Shown: positions 61,093 through 64,000 of the stretch, in pieces
How positions within the stretch are numbered: the stretch's first letter is position 1
Layout of the letters: the number at the start of each line of letters is the position of its first letter
Origin: Anaerolineaceae bacterium
GTDB taxonomy: Bacteria > Chloroflexota > Anaerolineae > Anaerolineales > Anaerolineaceae
DNA length: 64,000 nt
Direction: 5' to 3'
Assembly: GCA_030653365.1 (NCBI GenBank)
Contig: JAURZL010000003.1
Location: 1 to 64,000 of the forward strand
Position numbers and translations under genes: made by a program
Notes under the pieces: generated by a model
Told to the model about the DNA's origin: nothing
The model's input: only the letters and a program-made list of their open reading frames with translations
Databases searched by the model: none

Positions 61093-63144
61093 TCAGTTAC
61101 CAAATCTCGCTATGCCTTCATTCTTAAAACCAGCCCAGATAGAGCCATCCGGACCTACTGTGATGATATCCACCCAATCCGAGGGTAAACCATCTGTCAT
61201 ATCCCAATGTTCGAAAGAAGAGCCGTTATAGCGGAAGACCCCGTACCCATCACTGGAGAACCAGATGGCACCATCATCAGCGATTGCGCTATCTTTGGTG
61301 TTGTACGTGAGTCCTTCATCGGTTCTGAAAACCGTCCAGGATGTTCCATCAAAGCGGCTGGCACCCTGCCCAGAAGTAGCAAACCAGATCGCACCATCGA
61401 AGGTCACAGCGATCGATTGAACTGATTTGTATGAAAGCCCGTCAGCTTCTGTGAACGACGACCAGCTTCCATCTCTCAAACGCGAGACACCGCTCTTGGT
61501 GGCAAACCAGACACCATCCTCGAAATCAAAGGCGATGTCCACCACTGGTTTGTCAATTAGACCATCATCCATGGTGTAATTCTTCCAGGTGCTGCCATCA
61601 AAATGCGAAACGCCGGAGGATACCCCCACCCAAAGTGTTCCATCCCTGCCGATCGCCAGACTTTTAACGTCATTGCTGAGCAACCCTTGGTCGGTAAGGT
61701 AATTGGTAAACGTACTGCCATCAAAACGCGATATGCCCCAGGTGGTACCCACCCAGAGTGTACCATCTGATTCCACCGCCAGACTGGTTACCCCATTGGC
61801 AGTCAAACCTTGATCAGTGGTGTAGTTTGTAAATTTACCATTCTTCAGATTTGCGATCCCTTTATTTCCATAACCAATCCATAACGATCCATCTGGTGCA
61901 GCAGCCAGCGCACGCACGATTGGATCAGCGAGGCCATCTTCCACGCGGAAATAATCCCAGAATCCCGAAACAGTTTCCGGAGCAACAAAGCCTGATCCCA
62001 CAACAGGTCCCGAAAGACTCTCTCCCTGTGTTCCAGGATCATCTTCTATAATATAAGCGTTGAGGCTGTCATCGCGGAAACCCACCAGCTCCACTGCATC
62101 GATTTGTGCCCAGGGAAGATTAAGCTGGGATTGGTCAATGGTGATTCGCACCGCAGTGACAAGGTAATTCGCATCAGTGATAGGAATACTGAGCTTATTC
62201 GGGCAACCTGTCGTCACAGGCGTCGCAGTGTACACCACATGGTACACCCAATCCTGATCCATCAACTCTACTTTTACTACCTGGCTGGGAACATGTGTCT
62301 CATAAATGTTCACTTCCGTGGGTCGCACTGGCTCCATATAGCCAACTTCAATCCACTCTTCGGTGAACTTCTCCAAAGAACTCCAGGCGGTTTCATAGTC
62401 ACCACACTCCGGCGTATCCGGTTCGCCAATTGCCTGAAATGCCGAATTGCGTTCAAAGTCAAACTCCGAACTGGCAAAGGCATATATACCCCACTGCCGA
62501 ATTTCTTCACCTGACTGGTCAGTCTGTGATGAAAATCCTGGATCATCGCTGAGTCCCGCAACACTCGGCTCAAAGAAACGCACGCTTTCACTCACCGCCA
62601 CAAATAAATCCTTTTGCTTGGACTTGTATTGGCCAGGTGGGTACAGATCAATCAACGAGAAAACCTGATAAGGTGTAACAGCCACAAAAATTGCCTGCCC
62701 CGTTACATCTTTACCATTATTTTGGGTTTCATACTCAACCAGCACACCCTCTTTGCCGTCTATTTTGACCTTTTTCCCTTTGGAAATTTCCATCTCACCG
62801 TCAAAACCCAACAGGAAATCTTCTTTCAGATCATCCACTGTTTTCTCTTCATCATTCATTCCACCGATCAATAGTAACATCGGACCTGTATCCGGGTCTG
62901 TATCGGCATGATACATAGAGGTAATCCCCCAATTTTCTTCCATTTCATAGCCAGGTACTACCTGGAAGGAATAACCTCCCTCCATGCTCTTATATATATC
63001 CCCCAAATCTTTATTTAAATCCTTCAAGGATACAACCTGGTTTTCTTCGGCTTTCTCTTTCTTTGAAAATGGCAAGTTGCACGAAAGCGTTACCAAAACC
63101 AGAATAACCAAAACTGAAATCACAGGAAAATTCCCTTTTTTCAT
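61093..63144 (-). CDS. lipoprotein with DUF-type N-terminal domain, discoidin-like region and sensor beta-propeller
   Basis: The 683-aa protein has a lipoprotein signal (VLVILVLVTLSC at residues 12-23). An N-terminal domain follows (about 40-200). A central jelly-roll/discoidin-like region comes next (EEWIEVGYMEPVRPTEVNIYE). The C-terminal part is a propeller of the two-component-regulator-propeller type with blades of the kind DGSLWIGYGNKGIANLKNG and DGTLWVGTTWGISRFDGS (seven or more). GGGAGGG precedes the ATG at 63144. These blades usually sense periplasmic ligands; here the protein is a stand-alone surface lipoprotein. The function is unknown. Confidence 0.85.
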   Translation of the reverse strand: MKKGNFPVISVLVILVLVTLSCNLPFSKKEKAEENQVVSLKDLNKDLGDIYKSMEGGYSFQVVPGYEMEENWGITSMYHADTDPDTGPMLLLIGGMNDEEKTVDDLKEDFLLGFDGEMEISKGKKVKIDGKEGVLVEYETQNNGKDVTGQAIFVAVTPYQVFSLIDLYPPGQYKSKQKDLFVAVSESVRFFEPSVAGLSDDPGFSSQTDQSGEEIRQWGIYAFASSEFDFERNSAFQAIGEPDTPECGDYETAWSSLEKFTEEWIEVGYMEPVRPTEVNIYETHVPSQVVKVELMDQDWVYHVVYTATPVTTGCPNKLSIPITDANYLVTAVRITIDQSQLNLPWAQIDAVELVGFRDDSLNAYIIEDDPGTQGESLSGPVVGSGFVAPETVSGFWDYFRVEDGLADPIVRALAAAPDGSLWIGYGNKGIANLKNGKFTNYTTDQGLTANGVTSLAVESDGTLWVGTTWGISRFDGSTFTNYLTDQGLLSNDVKSLAIGRDGTLWVGVSSGVSHFDGSTWKNYTMDDGLIDKPVVDIAFDFEDGVWFATKSGVSRLRDGSWSSFTEADGLSYKSVQSIAVTFDGAIWFATSGQGASRFDGTSWTVFRTDEGLTYNTKDSAIADDGAIWFSSDGYGVFRYNGSSFEHWDMTDGLPSDWVDIITVGPDGSIWAGFKNEGIARFGN

Positions 63145-63159
63145 TCTCGTCCCTCCCAA

Positions 63160-63371
63160 TAATTCTTTTTTAGCCCAGTTTTCTACTAATTTGGGTTTCT
63201 CTCAACGGATAATGTGTGAATATTTTCACTTATTAATTAGTATATATGTGATTTTTTTAGAGGTGTCGAATTTTATCTACATTTTTTTGTTTTTGGTCAA
63301 TACCGGGATTAGAGTTATGAAAAATAATTGGATTTTTGAGATAATGAAATGGAAATTTTTCAATCCCAATA
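63160..63371. other. AT-rich intergenic stretch
   Basis: The first half of the 400-bp gap between the propeller lipoprotein and the clostripain-like gene. It is AT-rich with no gene seen; it should hold the promoter of the lipoprotein gene. Confidence 0.5.
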
Positions 63372-63407
63372 AAAAAACCAGGTGGCATCACAACCATCTG
63401 GTTTTTT
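63372..63407 (+). terminator. hairpin terminator
   Basis: AAAACCAGgTGG / CCAtCTGGTTTT with loop catcacaa, followed by a T-run. Terminator-like on both strands. Confidence 0.75.
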
Positions 63408-63559
63408 CTTCAAGCAAGTTGTTGATGTAAACGACTGTTGATCCTGAAGGTTATTCTAATCAGAAAAGAAAAAAAATAGAACAAAATATCAAACTTAATC
63501 CAATCAGTTGCAATATAATCAAATTAATGATGTTACTGTTTGAATGAAAGAGGATGATT

Positions 63560-64000
63560 ATGTCTGAAAAACCTGAAATTAATGTGCAGCGCAGAAGGAA
63601 GGGCGAAAAACCACAACGGCAGGCAACTGCACCAACCCGGCGTCAACCGCAGCAATCATCTGGCGGGGGATTTTCATCAGGTTCTGGTGGTGGTCTACCA
63701 TCAGGTTCAGGAGGAGGCTTATTAGGCGGTTTGTTGGGTGGTTTGATGGGTGGAAAATCAGGAAAGCTGGGTTGTGGCGGTATCCTGGTGATAATCGTTT
63801 TGATCCTCTTTTTTGTTTTTTCCAATGGACTTGATCTGGGTGATTTACCTGCTGGTGATCAGCAGCCATTAACTTATGATGAACCTGCCCAGGTGATCAA
63901 TACACGTACCCCGCGGCCACCTGTACCCCCGTCCAGTGGTGACGGCAATACCTGGCTGGTAATGAATTATCAGGATGCAGATGACCAGGTGCTGGAACAG
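63560..64000 (+). CDS. clostripain-like (peptidase C11) protein, partial at right edge
   Basis: The ATG at 63560 has AAGAGG upstream. The first 147 residues are present: a basic Gln/Gly-rich N-terminus with GGG-rich repeats, a transmembrane helix (ILVIIVLILFFVFSN), a short Pro-rich linker, and the beginning of the peptidase domain NTWLVMNYQDADDQVLEQ. The last segment matches the N-terminal strand of the C11 caspase-like fold. The catalytic His/Cys would lie beyond the window. It is probably a surface cysteine protease anchored in the membrane. Confidence 0.85.
   Translation, partial: MSEKPEINVQRRRKGEKPQRQATAPTRRQPQQSSGGGFSSGSGGGLPSGSGGGLLGGLLGGLMGGKSGKLGCGGILVIIVLILFFVFSNGLDLGDLPAGDQQPLTYDEPAQVINTRTPRPPVPPSSGDGNTWLVMNYQDADDQVLEQ

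Overview
The window looks like a chromosomal segment of a Chloroflexota bacterium, most likely of the Anaerolineae. This is an inference from gene content. It carries lipoproteins combining beta-propellers with SH3b-like or sensor domains, a VWA-FHA / PP2C pair, a YhfC protease fused to an ABC-2 permease, an UPF0261 plus PEP-hydrolase-like pair, a CYP51-like P450 and a clostripain-like peptidase. I saw no rRNA, tRNA, transposase, integrase or CRISPR array. Base composition is moderate and intergenic regions are AT-rich.

Layout. 1-1.6 kb: a 14-bp tandem repeat, pgl, arfB and a 26-residue Lys/Asp microprotein. 1.7-14.7 kb: mostly minus-strand accessory enzymes (two APH-like kinases, SLC13 permease, PLP decarboxylase, methyltransferase, HIT protein, an RHH regulator with a tandem GNAT, a WYL regulator opposite a GyrI-like protein, a frameshifted propeller lipoprotein, a monooxygenase, an alpha/beta hydrolase). 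14.98-18.5 kb: an XRE-cupin regulator divergent from a tight three-gene cassette. The cassette encodes a roughly 10-TM protein built from repeats, a 37-aa membrane peptide and a Tat-exported metallo-beta-lactamase-fold hydrolase; it is the best candidate here for an undescribed system. 18.5-33 kb: two unknown coupled genes, a truncated hydrolase paralog, and a long run of detoxification or modification enzymes with MarR and TetR regulators sitting on clear palindromic operators, plus a decayed cNMP-binding gene.

33-39.2 kb: UPF0261 plus a PEP-hydrolase-like protein, then a convergent ECF-transporter operon with two unusual companions (a TiaS-like protein and a membrane-anchored extracytoplasmic protein). 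39.4-42.8 kb: VWA-FHA protein, PP2C phosphatase and a MoaD-like protein. 42.8-46.2 kb: a self-contained operon of HTH regulator, PLDc_N-type membrane protein, ABC ATPase and protease-permease fusion, controlled from an inverted repeat. 46.3-51.5 kb: housekeeping genes (rpoD, yceD, rdgB) and small enzymes, plus a membrane-anchored beta-solenoid. 51.8-54.4 kb: a second ABC-2 exporter. 54.7-64 kb: P450, surE, a putative zinc metallopeptidase, ettA, a DoxX-like protein, a large propeller lipoprotein, and a clostripain-like peptidase running off the right edge.

How they work together: the left two thirds resembles a stress, xenobiotic and antibiotic-handling region where single modifying enzymes are paired with local ligand-sensing regulators (RHH, WYL, XRE-cupin, MarR, TetR). 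Several start codons were moved downstream of the longest open frame because a Shine-Dalgarno sequence lies inside the extension. Seven short or broken genes not visible as long frames are included (1495, 17192, 29875, 39077 and 53658, plus the frameshifted 12050 and 26047).
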